Shown here in pieces: positions 35,419 to 43,692 of a DNA stretch of 64,000 nt. Under the pieces are notes generated by a model. The model searched no databases and was not told the origin of the DNA. It was given only the letters and a program-made list of their open reading frames with translations. Made by a program: the position numbers and the translations under genes. The DNA comes from Litorilituus lipolyticus (GTDB lineage: Bacteria; Pseudomonadota; Gammaproteobacteria; Enterobacterales; Alteromonadaceae): positions 1-64,000 of the forward strand of contig NZ_SAWY01000018.1 in assembly GCF_006439335.1 (NCBI RefSeq), in the 5' to 3' direction. Position 1 is the first letter of the stretch, and each line of letters starts with the position of its first letter.

Positions 35419-35443
35419 TTTATTTATTTATTTATTTATTTAA
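35419..35443. repeat. (TTTA)n tetranucleotide repeat at a gene end
   Basis: About six tandem TTTA units overlap the stop codon of the uracil-glycosylase-like gene. Slippage could alter the last residues only, so strong phase variation is unlikely. Confidence 0.7.
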
Positions 35444-36175
35444 GTTATTAAAATTTTTAATTATTTGGTCAGCAATATATCGATTTCTATCTTTCCTCGT
35501 TTTTCCATGGATTCTAGCATTAGGGTGAAAGGTTCTATACGAGATAATATGATGGTATTGCTCTGGAAATAGTACCTGAGCTATCTCTTTTTTACTCGTA
35601 GAATAGCCAGCATATAATAAATTCACCTCAAATCGCTCTTTAAGTAAGTGATCTCTATTATTACCGGTATTAAAAATAATAATGTCTGGTTTTAATATCT
35701 CTATCTCTTGTAAATGAACACTAAAGCTTTCAGTTTCTAAATGATTAATTTCTTCAGTCACTTTACCTCTAGAGTTTTTCCCTATCTTTGATAGGTTACT
35801 CCAAACAAAACCTATATTTTCTTTGCCAAATTCTCGCTCTAATCTTCCCTTAAAGTATTTGAAATTTTTCCTATTCCAAAATGCTCTTCTATTAATTTCT
35901 TTATGCTTTCCAATTAATACATTCTGAAAATAACGAAGATAACAATTCATTAAGTCGTCAATTGATAAGTTGTTTTTAACAAGTAAACCATGCCATTTAT
36001 CTGTTTCTTGGCCAACTACCATCACTTTAATTTTCGCATTTTCATATTTTTCATTAACTTTAATAAGTAAAGGGTAACTCGGCTGTAGTTTGCTATTTTT
36101 ATTATTTAATACTGCGGCATTACTCAGTAAAGTTGTCCAATGCGCTTTATATAAGTTCGTTAATTGTTCGTTCAT
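35432..36175 (-). CDS. Uracil-DNA glycosylase fold-like protein
   Basis: 247 aa. The segment KVMVVGQETDKWHG (about 50-63) resembles the GQDPY-type first motif of the UDG superfamily, DIIIFNTGNNRD (about 168-179) could be the central beta-strand, and SYRTFHPNARIHG near the C-terminus resembles the HPSP/H-P motif. No known UDG family matches fully, so this is a guess from motif pattern. The RBS GGGAAAAG precedes 36175. It follows the WYL gene by 14 bp, so they are probably cotranscribed. Confidence 0.5.
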   Translation of the reverse strand: MNEQLTNLYKAHWTTLLSNAAVLNNKNSKLQPSYPLLIKVNEKYENAKIKVMVVGQETDKWHGLLVKNNLSIDDLMNCYLRYFQNVLIGKHKEINRRAFWNRKNFKYFKGRLEREFGKENIGFVWSNLSKIGKNSRGKVTEEINHLETESFSVHLQEIEILKPDIIIFNTGNNRDHLLKERFEVNLLYAGYSTSKKEIAQVLFPEQYHHIISYRTFHPNARIHGKTRKDRNRYIADQIIKNFNNLNK

Positions 36176-36189
36176 AATACTTTTCCCGT

Positions 36190-37170
36190 TTACTGCTCGT
36201 AAAGCAATGACATTTTTTCAGCCATAGTTTTAAACTCTTGACGTAATGAAACGGGTGATACGACTTCAACTTGAAAACCAAAGCCTAACAACCACCACCT
36301 TAAATCTTGTCGATTTTCTACAGTTGCCGTGAGAAGATTCCATTTTTCATCAATTTGGCTAATCACCTGACTCTCATTAATAGGTGTTTCGATTAGGTGT
36401 TCACAAGCTGCAATGGTTATTTTAATTTTTAAACTAATTGGCTCCTCAGAAAGCACTATATTTGCTTGGCCATCTTTAATAAAGCTATCTAAAGAAAAGC
36501 CGTGAGGTGCTTTAGATTTCTCCTCCATGACTTTAATTGACTTTATTCTATTAAGTGCAATCTGAACTGGCTTTTCAAAGCGCCAAAATGTACATACAAG
36601 ATAAATATGTCTTTCTTTTAAAATAATTCCTAAGGGGTGAACTTCTTGTTGTAATTTATCTTTGTAATCAATAATTAACTTTTTATCATGTAATAAACCA
36701 TCGTAAACATTCTCAATTACAGATTTTTTAATGTTTGCCTTTTTAAGATTAAACCCTTCAGAAACAAAGGCAATTTTGTCTAGCCATTTCTTTAATTTTT
36801 TATTTTGATATGGCTCTAAAGCATCTGCTGCTTGGTACTTTTGATAAAACAAATAATCATTTAGTGATGAGGGTAAGCTGTCACTAAGAAACTTTCCTGC
36901 CATTAACATTGTTAATGCCTCATAAGGATGAAGCGATGGCATACTTGTTTTAGCCGTTGACATAAACGACCAGCCATATGGTTTACTTCGTGTATCGACT
37001 TCAAGCGGAAAAAGCTCACTGAGTTTTTCTAAATCACGCTGAATCGTTCTATCTGTTACCGTTAAGCCTAACTCAGCTAAATAATTACGAATATCTCCTA
37101 AAGCAACTTTTCTAGGTGATCTTGGTATTTTTTGTAATATTGCAACAAGTCTTAATGCGGAGTCTGCCAT
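36190..37170 (-). CDS. WYL-domain transcriptional regulator (operator A unit)
   Basis: 326 aa. The N-terminal winged helix-turn-helix (about 5-65) has LGLTVTDRTIQRDLEKLSELFPLE. The WYL domain (about 150-225) has QEVHPLGIILKERHIYLVCTFW and ALNRIKSIKV. The C-terminal WCX region has LRWWLLGFGFQVEVVSPVSLRQEF. GGAGATGATAA precedes ATG 37170. WYL regulators control defence systems (BrxR, CapW) by binding palindromes upstream of their own genes. Operator A at 37215 is the likely autoregulatory site. Confidence 0.88.
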   Translation of the reverse strand: MADSALRLVAILQKIPRSPRKVALGDIRNYLAELGLTVTDRTIQRDLEKLSELFPLEVDTRSKPYGWSFMSTAKTSMPSLHPYEALTMLMAGKFLSDSLPSSLNDYLFYQKYQAADALEPYQNKKLKKWLDKIAFVSEGFNLKKANIKKSVIENVYDGLLHDKKLIIDYKDKLQQEVHPLGIILKERHIYLVCTFWRFEKPVQIALNRIKSIKVMEEKSKAPHGFSLDSFIKDGQANIVLSEEPISLKIKITIAACEHLIETPINESQVISQIDEKWNLLTATVENRQDLRWWLLGFGFQVEVVSPVSLRQEFKTMAEKMSLLYEQ

Positions 37171-37214
37171 TTATCATCTCCAATATATTGATATAACATA
37201 AAATCTCATAGCTA

Positions 37215-37233
37215 TGCGACATAATTGATCGCA
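37215..37233 (-). promoter_or_regulatory. Operator A copy 3, upstream of the first WYL gene
   Basis: TGCGACATAATTGATCGCA has perfect inverted arms TGCGA and TCGCA, 45 bp before the WYL start. Together with copies 1 and 2 it defines a shared 19-bp site. Confidence 0.75.
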
Positions 37234-37293
37234 CAAAATGTCATTATTATCAAGGTTATTTAACAAATATATAGCTCTAAGGAAATACGCTTA

Positions 37294-37620
37294 TCAACTT
37301 CGTTTCTTATTTCTAACTATTTTGCTGAGCTTGTTCTTTTGTGCATTTATTGCTGCGATATCATCTTGCCATAATGCGGAAAGATACCATGTATATAATA
37401 CAAGAAAACATATATTCATAATAATCCACGGCACATCCATTTGGTCCATCAAACATAATAAGATTATTACATTCATACCCAACCACGACATAATCGTTGA
37501 CGTTATAACATCAAACCAATGAACTCTACGTCTATTTTTTGGTGCAGTAATAATGTGTAATGCCGCAAATATAGCAGTAGTAGTAATAGTTTTATTGGAA
37601 CAATCTTTCAAAGTTCTCAC
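37294..37620 (-). CDS. Small membrane protein of the operator B regulon
   Basis: 108 aa with two or three hydrophobic segments (about 40-60 TSTIMSWLGMNVIILLCLMDQ and 65-82 IIMNICFLVLYTWYLSAL) and a basic tail (NKLSKIVRNKKRS). Not recognised. It starts 45 bp from the palindrome at 37664, which lies between it and the divergent 64-aa gene. An opposite-strand frame covers the same bases but lacks an operator or ribosome site. Confidence 0.55.
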   Translation of the reverse strand: MRTLKDCSNKTITTTAIFAALHIITAPKNRRRVHWFDVITSTIMSWLGMNVIILLCLMDQMDVPWIIMNICFLVLYTWYLSALWQDDIAAINAQKNKLSKIVRNKKRS

Positions 37621-37663
37621 CTTAAATAATGAATTGTAAGTACAAATAGCCTAACGAATAACT

Positions 37664-37680
37664 GAGACATTAAGTGTCTT
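37664..37680. promoter_or_regulatory. Operator B copy 1 (RAGACA-N5-TGTCTY)
   Basis: GAGACATTAAGTGTCTT is a perfect AGACA/TGTCT palindrome centred between divergent starts at 37620 and 37723, 44-45 bp from each. A single site could serve both. Confidence 0.75.
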
Positions 37681-37722
37681 TAACAAAGATTAAACTAATG
37701 CTTTTAAACTGGAGAATTAGCT

Positions 37723-37917
37723 ATGAATAGAGTTCAACTACGTAATAACAAAGGTAACTTAATTGGGTGGATTGAAACAGTACACGGTGGTCGAAAACAA
37801 ATTAGAGATAGCAGAGGCACATTGCTTGGCTGGTATGACGCTGATAGTGACAAAACGACCTGTGCAAAAACAGGTCGTTGGATTGGTATGGGTGAGCAAT
37901 TAACAGCTTTGTTATAA
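37723..37917 (+). CDS. Small repeat protein, 4-fold beta-flower-like
   Basis: 64 aa with three similar units: RNNKGNLIGWIET, RDSRGTLLGWYD and TGRWIGMGEQLTALL. Such G-x-LIGW repeats ending in an LTALL-type tail resemble the '4-fold beta flower' small proteins seen in phages and mobile regions. Function unknown. TGGAGAA 5 bp before ATG 37723 is a strong ribosome site, and operator B lies 43 bp upstream. Confidence 0.6.
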   Translation: MNRVQLRNNKGNLIGWIETVHGGRKQIRDSRGTLLGWYDADSDKTTCAKTGRWIGMGEQLTALL

Positions 37918-37947
37918 CTTAACTGTTATATAACAGAATCAAAACTG

Positions 37948-38976
37948 TTATGCGTTTTCTTTGGAAGCTCTTATATTTTGATAATAAGTTGAAGCTCCAG
38001 CCTTTGTTAAGCCTACAACCTCCTGAAATAAAGGTAAAATATATTTCCTAGACTTGTCCTCACTTTGCTCATAAAGCGCTTCAGCTTGTTCTTTTTTAGT
38101 CTGTTTTTTAATGTACTTGTTTGGATTAACGTTTACATTAATATTTGAAGATTTAGCATATTGAGGGAAATCATATCCAATCATAAATAGGGCAGCTTCA
38201 ATTTGCCTTATATCGTCAAAATGGGTTGAATGTTCAACCTTTTTGAAAGCAGAGTATAAAATCCAGTTCGCCTGAACATTAGAAATAGCGTGTTTCTTTT
38301 GATTATTTCCCCACTTAGAAAAAAGATAGCCTTTTTCTTTTATTGACGGATTTCTACAGGATTCTCCTTGAGCATCTGCTATGGAAAAACTCAACTCAAG
38401 TGGTACATTTGAGAACCCTTCTTGAACACAATACTTGGTTACAAGAAATGCTAAAGCAGCTGCAACTCTTGAATCATATATAATGAATGTATCAGGAGAC
38501 ATAAAAGCATATATTTTAGTGAATCCAGCATTCATTCTGTATTTTTCACCAAACTCAGTAAAACACGGTGATTCTGAATTTAGTACCTTTAAGGCTTCAT
38601 CTAAATTAGCTTTAACATTCTGGGACGTCCCAAGTTTATTAAGCCATTGGGAGTTATTAGTATATAAAGACAGACCTTTATTTCCAGCCCCCCACTCTAA
38701 GGTATCCAAGCAAGCTTTATAAAATAAATCAGAATTGGCGTTCGAATTAGTAAACCCATCTACAAGCAAGTCAATTTTGTCACTATTTGCATTGTAACCC
38801 TCATTATTCCAATGATATTTTTCAAAACCTTCATATAAAGTGCTAAAGACAAATTTCTTATTCTTTTTTCTGTCTATATATGTATGATCTATTTCAGAGT
38901 CACCATTAATTACTTTCGATAAATAAACAATAAACCCATTTACAACAGGGCTATTCAAATAACTTGTTCTATTCAT
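37948..38976 (-). CDS. Hypothetical protein of the DUF2779 operon
   Basis: 342 aa, not recognised. Its C-terminal 60 residues are Lys/Glu-rich, ending in LFQEVVGLTKAGASTYYQNIR, a helix-turn-helix-like tail of a kind I have seen at the ends of unrelated unknown proteins. No signal peptide or membrane helix. The gene overlaps the nuclease gene by 8 bp, so translation is coupled and the two proteins probably work together. Confidence 0.6.
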   Translation of the reverse strand: MNRTSYLNSPVVNGFIVYLSKVINGDSEIDHTYIDRKKNKKFVFSTLYEGFEKYHWNNEGYNANSDKIDLLVDGFTNSNANSDLFYKACLDTLEWGAGNKGLSLYTNNSQWLNKLGTSQNVKANLDEALKVLNSESPCFTEFGEKYRMNAGFTKIYAFMSPDTFIIYDSRVAAALAFLVTKYCVQEGFSNVPLELSFSIADAQGESCRNPSIKEKGYLFSKWGNNQKKHAISNVQANWILYSAFKKVEHSTHFDDIRQIEAALFMIGYDFPQYAKSSNINVNVNPNKYIKKQTKKEQAEALYEQSEDKSRKYILPLFQEVVGLTKAGASTYYQNIRASKENA

Positions 38977-40954
38977 TAATCATTTCCTTCCATCCAAGAT
39001 ACAACAGCACCATTGCCCACGTATCAGTTTCGCAATAACACAACAGTGCCTTCTCCAATTCTTCACGTTCATAGTCACTCATGTGAGTAAACTGTAGCCT
39101 TGCATAAGCAGTTAACGCTAAACCACCATTATTTAATTCATCGCCCTCTGACAGCAATTCAACATCATGGTTTGAAATATCAGTAAACATTTTTGGTAAA
39201 TGTTTGTACGGGTCTTTTACTTTACCTTGCTCATCAACTTCAATCCAAACTTTATCTTTAAAGTTCAAGCTGTTAATTGAACCAGTACTTACATTACTCC
39301 CATAAATAGGCTTGCTATATTTGTCTTGTAGATACTGAGAGCTATTTAAAATGGCTGGTAATACATACTTAATAGAGTTTGAACCATTCGTTGCAGGGTC
39401 GTAGTAGTATTTTTTTACCAGCTCTAACATATCCACCATACAACGCTCACCATGCCAATTTTCTTTACTGCTATGAGTAGAACGAGTGATAGTTTTGATA
39501 AACTCACAAAGCTTTTCCTTATCTAACTCATTTGAGTCATTCAATTGCCTATAAATCATATTTAAGTATGAGTTCTCATGAGAGGAGTACATAAATATGG
39601 TGCCCTGATCATTTTCAAGTTGGGATTTTAATGCCCGTACAAATTCAAAATTAGGAAACTCACCTTTAGCGGTATTTAAAAATTCGCCAGCATGTTCAAC
39701 ATGTCCATCAGCATTAACTATATGATGTGAAAATTGAAAGGCAATGCCTTCATAAGGACTCATTCCTTTATAAAAAGGAATCGCAACCGCGCTGGTTTCA
39801 AAGTCAATAAAATGCAATGGAAATGTCCAACTACCCATTTCTGATTGCATGCTTTCAGCATCAAAATAGATGCTCTTATCATTATTTTGCTCTTTTTCAA
39901 CTTGTAACCATTGGCGCTCTTTTGGCGCTAGTGCAGCATTTTTTGTTTCTACTTCACCAATATGTTCAGGTTCAACATCAATAAGCTTAATAACACCTTG
40001 CTCTATACATTTATCAGCACCTCTAAAGTTCCAAATATCCAGCACCGTTTTATCATTGAAGTCTTTATCTGACCAACGTAACTGCTCTTGCCAACAAGAC
40101 TTAACACCACTTAACTTACCTTGCTGTTCGTCTTCTACAGAGCATCTAAACTCACAGGTTTTACATTTTTTCCCTATAACAGGTGAGATTTTTTTATCTT
40201 CTTGATAGTGCTTGGCTAATGCAGTGATATTGTCTTTAAATGAATGTGCAGGCATGCCTGTATGTAATTCGGTTTCATAAACAAGCTCAACGACTTTATC
40301 TACATTAATTTTAGTAAGTAACTTACTTGAAAGATCTTTAGCATCAAGGCTAGAAGATACTGTAATGCCTTTTCTATTATGCTCATCTTTTTCTAAAATG
40401 AATTTTTGATTTAAACCATCTGTTACACAAGTAGCCGATTTATCAACGAGCATTAAATAACTGCTTACGGATGATTTTGGAAAGGCATTCTTTAAAACAT
40501 GCTTTTGAAAGGCGACATCATATATATATGCTTTCCACGTTGAGTCCACTTTACCTTTTGTATTAATAAAATCGTTATTTTTTTGTCTTGAATAAGATTT
40601 TGCTTTCACTTCAATCAACTCAAAGTGATTGCCCTTTTTAACTAAAATATCAACACGAATAAACAAATTATTAAATCGAATAGCTGGTTCAAAAATAACA
40701 ACTTCTTCAAGCTTTAATAACTCTAATGTTTGCTTTTCAGCTTGACTATAATCAAGTGTAGTAATATCAAAGCCATTAGGATAATACTGCTTGGCTAATT
40801 CACCTACTTGATGGCCGCCATCAGCAAGAGCTGCCAAAAATGGGTCGTCAAGCATAGTGTTTGGGTATTCATTTTTTCCTGTGTAATAAAGCTTAGTTGG
40901 GCATTCAGTTGCCATTTTAAATCGAGATTTAGTTAAGTAACGTGGTTTATTCAT
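38969..40954 (-). CDS. DUF2779 protein: Cas4-like nuclease fused to a DEDD exonuclease-like domain
   Basis: 661 aa. The N-terminal domain resembles Cas4/RecB nucleases. A first Cys lies in TECPTKLYY, the nuclease core in RVDILVKKGNHFELIEVKAK (Asp, then E-x-K), a QhxxY-like segment in YDVAFQKHVL, and a Cys cluster in CKTCEFRC plus KSCW, typical of a 4Fe-4S cluster. The C-terminal part has HFIDFET (DxE), MYSSHENSYLN and YCETDTWAMV, the motifs of a DnaQ-like DEDD exonuclease. DUF2779 has no known role; a DNA-degrading or defence role is an inference. Operator B lies 50 bp upstream. Confidence 0.82.
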   Translation of the reverse strand: MNKPRYLTKSRFKMATECPTKLYYTGKNEYPNTMLDDPFLAALADGGHQVGELAKQYYPNGFDITTLDYSQAEKQTLELLKLEEVVIFEPAIRFNNLFIRVDILVKKGNHFELIEVKAKSYSRQKNNDFINTKGKVDSTWKAYIYDVAFQKHVLKNAFPKSSVSSYLMLVDKSATCVTDGLNQKFILEKDEHNRKGITVSSSLDAKDLSSKLLTKINVDKVVELVYETELHTGMPAHSFKDNITALAKHYQEDKKISPVIGKKCKTCEFRCSVEDEQQGKLSGVKSCWQEQLRWSDKDFNDKTVLDIWNFRGADKCIEQGVIKLIDVEPEHIGEVETKNAALAPKERQWLQVEKEQNNDKSIYFDAESMQSEMGSWTFPLHFIDFETSAVAIPFYKGMSPYEGIAFQFSHHIVNADGHVEHAGEFLNTAKGEFPNFEFVRALKSQLENDQGTIFMYSSHENSYLNMIYRQLNDSNELDKEKLCEFIKTITRSTHSSKENWHGERCMVDMLELVKKYYYDPATNGSNSIKYVLPAILNSSQYLQDKYSKPIYGSNVSTGSINSLNFKDKVWIEVDEQGKVKDPYKHLPKMFTDISNHDVELLSEGDELNNGGLALTAYARLQFTHMSDYEREELEKALLCYCETDTWAMVLLYLGWKEMINE

Positions 40955-41003
40955 TTGTACATCCTTTTAAAAAAGTATTCAGGAATAATTATTCCTAACA
41001 ACC

Positions 41004-41020
41004 AAGACAGCATTTGTCTC
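41004..41020 (-). promoter_or_regulatory. Operator B copy 2, upstream of the DUF2779 operon
   Basis: AAGACAGCATTTGTCTC has the AGACA/TGTCT palindrome, 50 bp before the nuclease start. It lies just after the stop of the second WYL gene. Confidence 0.75.
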
Positions 41021-41030
41021 AACCTTAACG

Positions 41031-42200
41031 CTACTTCTTATCGTTTATTTGATTGAGCTTTTTTAAATTACCCGTTTGCTCATGAGGACTTTTACTAATT
41101 ACAGGTACACTCTCAAAATCATCTGAATACAATTTCCATAGGTTTTCTGATCTACGTTTCATTTCATCTCTAAGAAAGTCTGGCTTAATAACCTCCATAG
41201 AATCACCAAACCCACATAAAAAGTTAGCTATAGCGAATGGATCAGGTTTCCCTCTCTTTGACTCAGAAAAATGATCAGGTACTTTAATGGTTGCTCTAAT
41301 TAACCAAGAATCACCTGATTCATACTCAGCCTCTTTGAAATTATGGCCAAACCTTACGCTTTTAAAATAGTCTTTTACACTGACGTTTACTCTTGCTTCA
41401 AACTTATAATTTTTTTCATAAGTGTTGTAGTCAATATGTTCAAATGAATAATCAGAAGATTTTTCAATATCTTTCAATCGAGCAACTTCAAATGTTTTTA
41501 CAGAATTTAATTCATGTACAAATGCTAAAACCATTACTTTGTGATTGATATATTGAATTTTTTGCAATGATAAAGAAACGGTATTAGGTACTAGTTCTTT
41601 ATGCAAAGTTTCATAATTTGCACGAATAACATATTGTTTATTTAAAGCATCGTAAGTTTTATCCCAGTCTTTCTCATTTCCTAAGACAATTTTAGGGTTT
41701 GGGGCAACTTCAAACCCTGAAGGATGAAATTGCAATTTTTTCTGCCAAAATTTACTCACATGCAAATCATCGTTTGCCTCATCCATATCCGCTTCAAGAC
41801 TTGCTATAATACTTGGCGGAAGAAACTCTTTTAGGTATTCGTCGACAAATTGAAACGCAATTGCCCTTGCCATCAACCTATCTTCTGATATTTCTTCACG
41901 ACCAAGAGCTACATTTTTTAGGGAACTACTTGTCCAGTAGTAATACGCTTGTTGCCCCCTTCCTCTGGGTTTTTCTTCGACTAAGATCTGTGAGCCCGTT
42001 TCAAAATCAGTTCCAATTTCTTCAATCAAGCGACGAACTTCTCGTCTAATTTCTTTTTTAAAGTCAGCCACTTCCAAATGATTATCTTCGCGGACAAAAC
42101 ATGGATGTTCGATAATTTGGGCAATAGTAATTTTATTTTCTTGTCCTACTTCAATAATCTTTTTTATCGCATCATGATAGCAAGCGTAGGTTCTAGGCAT
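41031..42200 (-). CDS. WYL-domain transcriptional regulator (operator B unit)
   Basis: 389 aa from ATG 42200, preceded by GGAGAGCAAA; an in-frame TTG at 42221 has no ribosome site. The N-terminal winged helix (about 1-95) has EVADFKKEIRREVRRLIEEIG. The WYL domain (about 205-260) has VSLSLQKIQYINHKVMVLAFVHEL and RLKDIEKS. The C-terminal WCX region has LCGFGDSMEVIKPDFLRDEM. It overlaps the upstream membrane-protein gene by 8 bp. Its probable target is operator B, found at five places including its own promoter. Confidence 0.82.
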   Translation of the reverse strand: MPRTYACYHDAIKKIIEVGQENKITIAQIIEHPCFVREDNHLEVADFKKEIRREVRRLIEEIGTDFETGSQILVEEKPRGRGQQAYYYWTSSSLKNVALGREEISEDRLMARAIAFQFVDEYLKEFLPPSIIASLEADMDEANDDLHVSKFWQKKLQFHPSGFEVAPNPKIVLGNEKDWDKTYDALNKQYVIRANYETLHKELVPNTVSLSLQKIQYINHKVMVLAFVHELNSVKTFEVARLKDIEKSSDYSFEHIDYNTYEKNYKFEARVNVSVKDYFKSVRFGHNFKEAEYESGDSWLIRATIKVPDHFSESKRGKPDPFAIANFLCGFGDSMEVIKPDFLRDEMKRRSENLWKLYSDDFESVPVISKSPHEQTGNLKKLNQINDKK

Positions 42201-42513
42201 TTTGCTCTCCGTTGTTTTCAAATGTCTTCATGGCTGAACATTTCGCCGATTTTTCTGTTAAAAGCTTATGTACTCGTGCGTAAGTGATTATAGATAAGAC
42301 TATACCTATGCCACTGCCTAGTGCAGAACATAAATAAGTCAGCATGAACTCATCACTCATGACAAAAACTTTGATATAAAGCATATTCGATAAGGATATA
42401 AACCAAGCTAGTGAAAAAGCACCAATACAATTTTTATCACGAACCAACTGAGAGTTTATGCCAAGTAGATAAACTGTTAATAATGAACCGAAAAATACTG
42501 TTAAATATTCCAT
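42193..42513 (-). CDS. Small membrane protein upstream of the second WYL gene
   Basis: 106 aa with three hydrophobic segments (about 1-16, 27-50 AFSLAWFISLSNMLYIKVFV and 55-80 LTYLCSALGSGIGIVLSIIT). The C-terminus is polar and basic. Not recognised. Transcribed with the WYL gene, which it overlaps by 8 bp. Small membrane proteins with WYL regulators could act as effectors or signal inputs; unproven. Confidence 0.6.
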   Translation of the reverse strand: MEYLTVFFGSLLTVYLLGINSQLVRDKNCIGAFSLAWFISLSNMLYIKVFVMSDEFMLTYLCSALGSGIGIVLSIITYARVHKLLTEKSAKCSAMKTFENNGEQNA

Positions 42514-42560
42514 ATCAACCTCAACGATAATAAGTTATAAATGCATTGTAAACACCAACT

Positions 42561-42577
42561 GAGACAATATCTGTCTC
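42561..42577 (-). promoter_or_regulatory. Operator B copy 3, autoregulatory site of the second WYL unit
   Basis: GAGACAATATCTGTCTC is a perfect inverted repeat of six-base arms (GAGACA/TGTCTC), 48 bp before the start at 42513. Confidence 0.78.
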
Positions 42578-42596
42578 AAAATTATATCCGTTAGCT

Positions 42597-42902
42597 TTAA
42601 TGTGTTAATTCATTATTAAATAAAAAAGATTGAAGTTGAGTTATTTCATTGAAGATTATGCCAAGTTCATCATATTCAAAATCATCAGCTTTTTTCATTA
42701 AATTGAGTATCACTTCTAATACGCCATTGGTTAACTCCTGCACAATATAATATTCACGTTCATTTAATTGATATGATGTGTTACTGAGCTTATTAGTAAT
42801 AACTATAATTTCTGCATAAATAGACTTATCGTGCCACATAGTTGGTGCTGCCCATAAACTTAATGTGTTTATGGCTTTTGAATAATTTAAAGTACTTCTC
42901 AT
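42597..42902 (-). CDS. Hypothetical protein in the MazG-like operon
   Basis: 101 aa, predicted mostly alpha-helical and acidic in the C-terminal half; no motif recognised. AGGAGGAGT precedes ATG 42902, an unusually strong ribosome site. It follows the MazG-like gene by 9 bp and is cotranscribed with it. Confidence 0.6.
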   Translation of the reverse strand: MRSTLNYSKAINTLSLWAAPTMWHDKSIYAEIIVITNKLSNTSYQLNEREYYIVQELTNGVLEVILNLMKKADDFEYDELGIIFNEITQLQSFLFNNELTH

Positions 42903-42911
42903 GTACTCCTC

Positions 42912-43625
42912 CTATTTCAATTTACTGTTATTTACATGGCGATTTCTGTCACGTTTATTCTTTTTATTCATATTTTCATTAAATGCTTCATCTAAATTGA
43001 TACCAAGCTGATTAGCTAAACAAATAACGATAAACAATACGTCAGTGAGTTCATCACTTATGGCGGCTTTGATACACTTAGGTTGCTCACCTTTTTTAAA
43101 GCTTTGCTCGCCAAATTCTCGACCTATTAATCTAGCAAGCTCTCCAACTTCCTCGATTAAATTAGATAAGTTAGTTAACTCACTAAAGTAACGAATACCC
43201 GTTGTGTTGATCCAATCATCTATTTCTTGCTGAAGTTGCTTTAATCGAGATGATCTACATTCACCACTATCTAAATCGTCTGGGTACAAATTATCATGTT
43301 GATGTAAATAAATTACGTCGCATTCTTGGCTTATAATGTTTTCAAATTGATGGACAAAATAATCAAAACATTGATTTGGAGAACCTTCACAGACCAACGT
43401 TTTGACTATTTCGTTATCTTGACTTACCACTAATGCTTGATACTTACAGTGTTGAAAGTTTATTTCAGATGAAATTGTAGGTGCTGTTGAGCAATGAGTA
43501 ATTACTAATGTGTATGAACCGAGTGCACTTTTGAGTACGCCCGTTGTCGCTAATAGTAAGTTTGCCTCTTTTTGATAAGAAGCTTTAATTCGATGTAAAA
43601 AGTAATCTTCAGTTATGTTTTTCAT
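42912..43625 (-). CDS. MazG-like nucleotide pyrophosphohydrolase with extra N-terminal domain
   Basis: 237 aa. The C-terminal part (about 135-225) is MazG-like: LIEEVGELARLIGREFG (EExGE) and SDELTDVLFIVICLANQLGI (ExxD), the metal-binding pair of all-alpha NTP pyrophosphohydrolases. The N-terminal 130 residues are a mixed alpha/beta domain not recognised, with several Cys and His. MazG-type enzymes hydrolyse nucleotides in stress responses and some phage defences. Operator B copy 4 is 47 bp upstream. Confidence 0.78.
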   Translation of the reverse strand: MKNITEDYFLHRIKASYQKEANLLLATTGVLKSALGSYTLVITHCSTAPTISSEINFQHCKYQALVVSQDNEIVKTLVCEGSPNQCFDYFVHQFENIISQECDVIYLHQHDNLYPDDLDSGECRSSRLKQLQQEIDDWINTTGIRYFSELTNLSNLIEEVGELARLIGREFGEQSFKKGEQPKCIKAAISDELTDVLFIVICLANQLGINLDEAFNENMNKKNKRDRNRHVNNSKLK

Positions 43626-43667
43626 AAGAGCCTTTAATACTAAGTTAATTAAGATCAGTATAAAGTT

Positions 43668-43692
43668 AGCTAAGACAGATCTTGTCTTAGCT
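43668..43692 (-). promoter_or_regulatory. Operator B copy 4, extended perfect palindrome
   Basis: AGCTAAGACA and TGTCTTAGCT are perfect 10-bp inverted arms around GATCT. The core AAGACA-N5-TGTCTT (43672-43688) is the operator B motif. It overlaps the stop codon of the upstream 187-aa gene and lies 43 bp before the MazG-like start; it could also form an RNA hairpin. Confidence 0.78.

Noticed and set aside
35419-35443. TTTA microsatellite as a phase-variation switch
   Set aside because: It overlaps only the stop codon and could change just the last residues, so an on/off switch is unlikely.
37238-37522. A plus-strand open frame encoding a hydrophobic 94-aa protein
   Set aside because: It overlaps the minus-strand membrane gene, which has a correctly spaced operator; the plus frame has no ribosome site.
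42200-42221. A TTG start for the second WYL protein
   Set aside because: ATG 42200 has a GGAG ribosome site at a good distance and the TTG has none.
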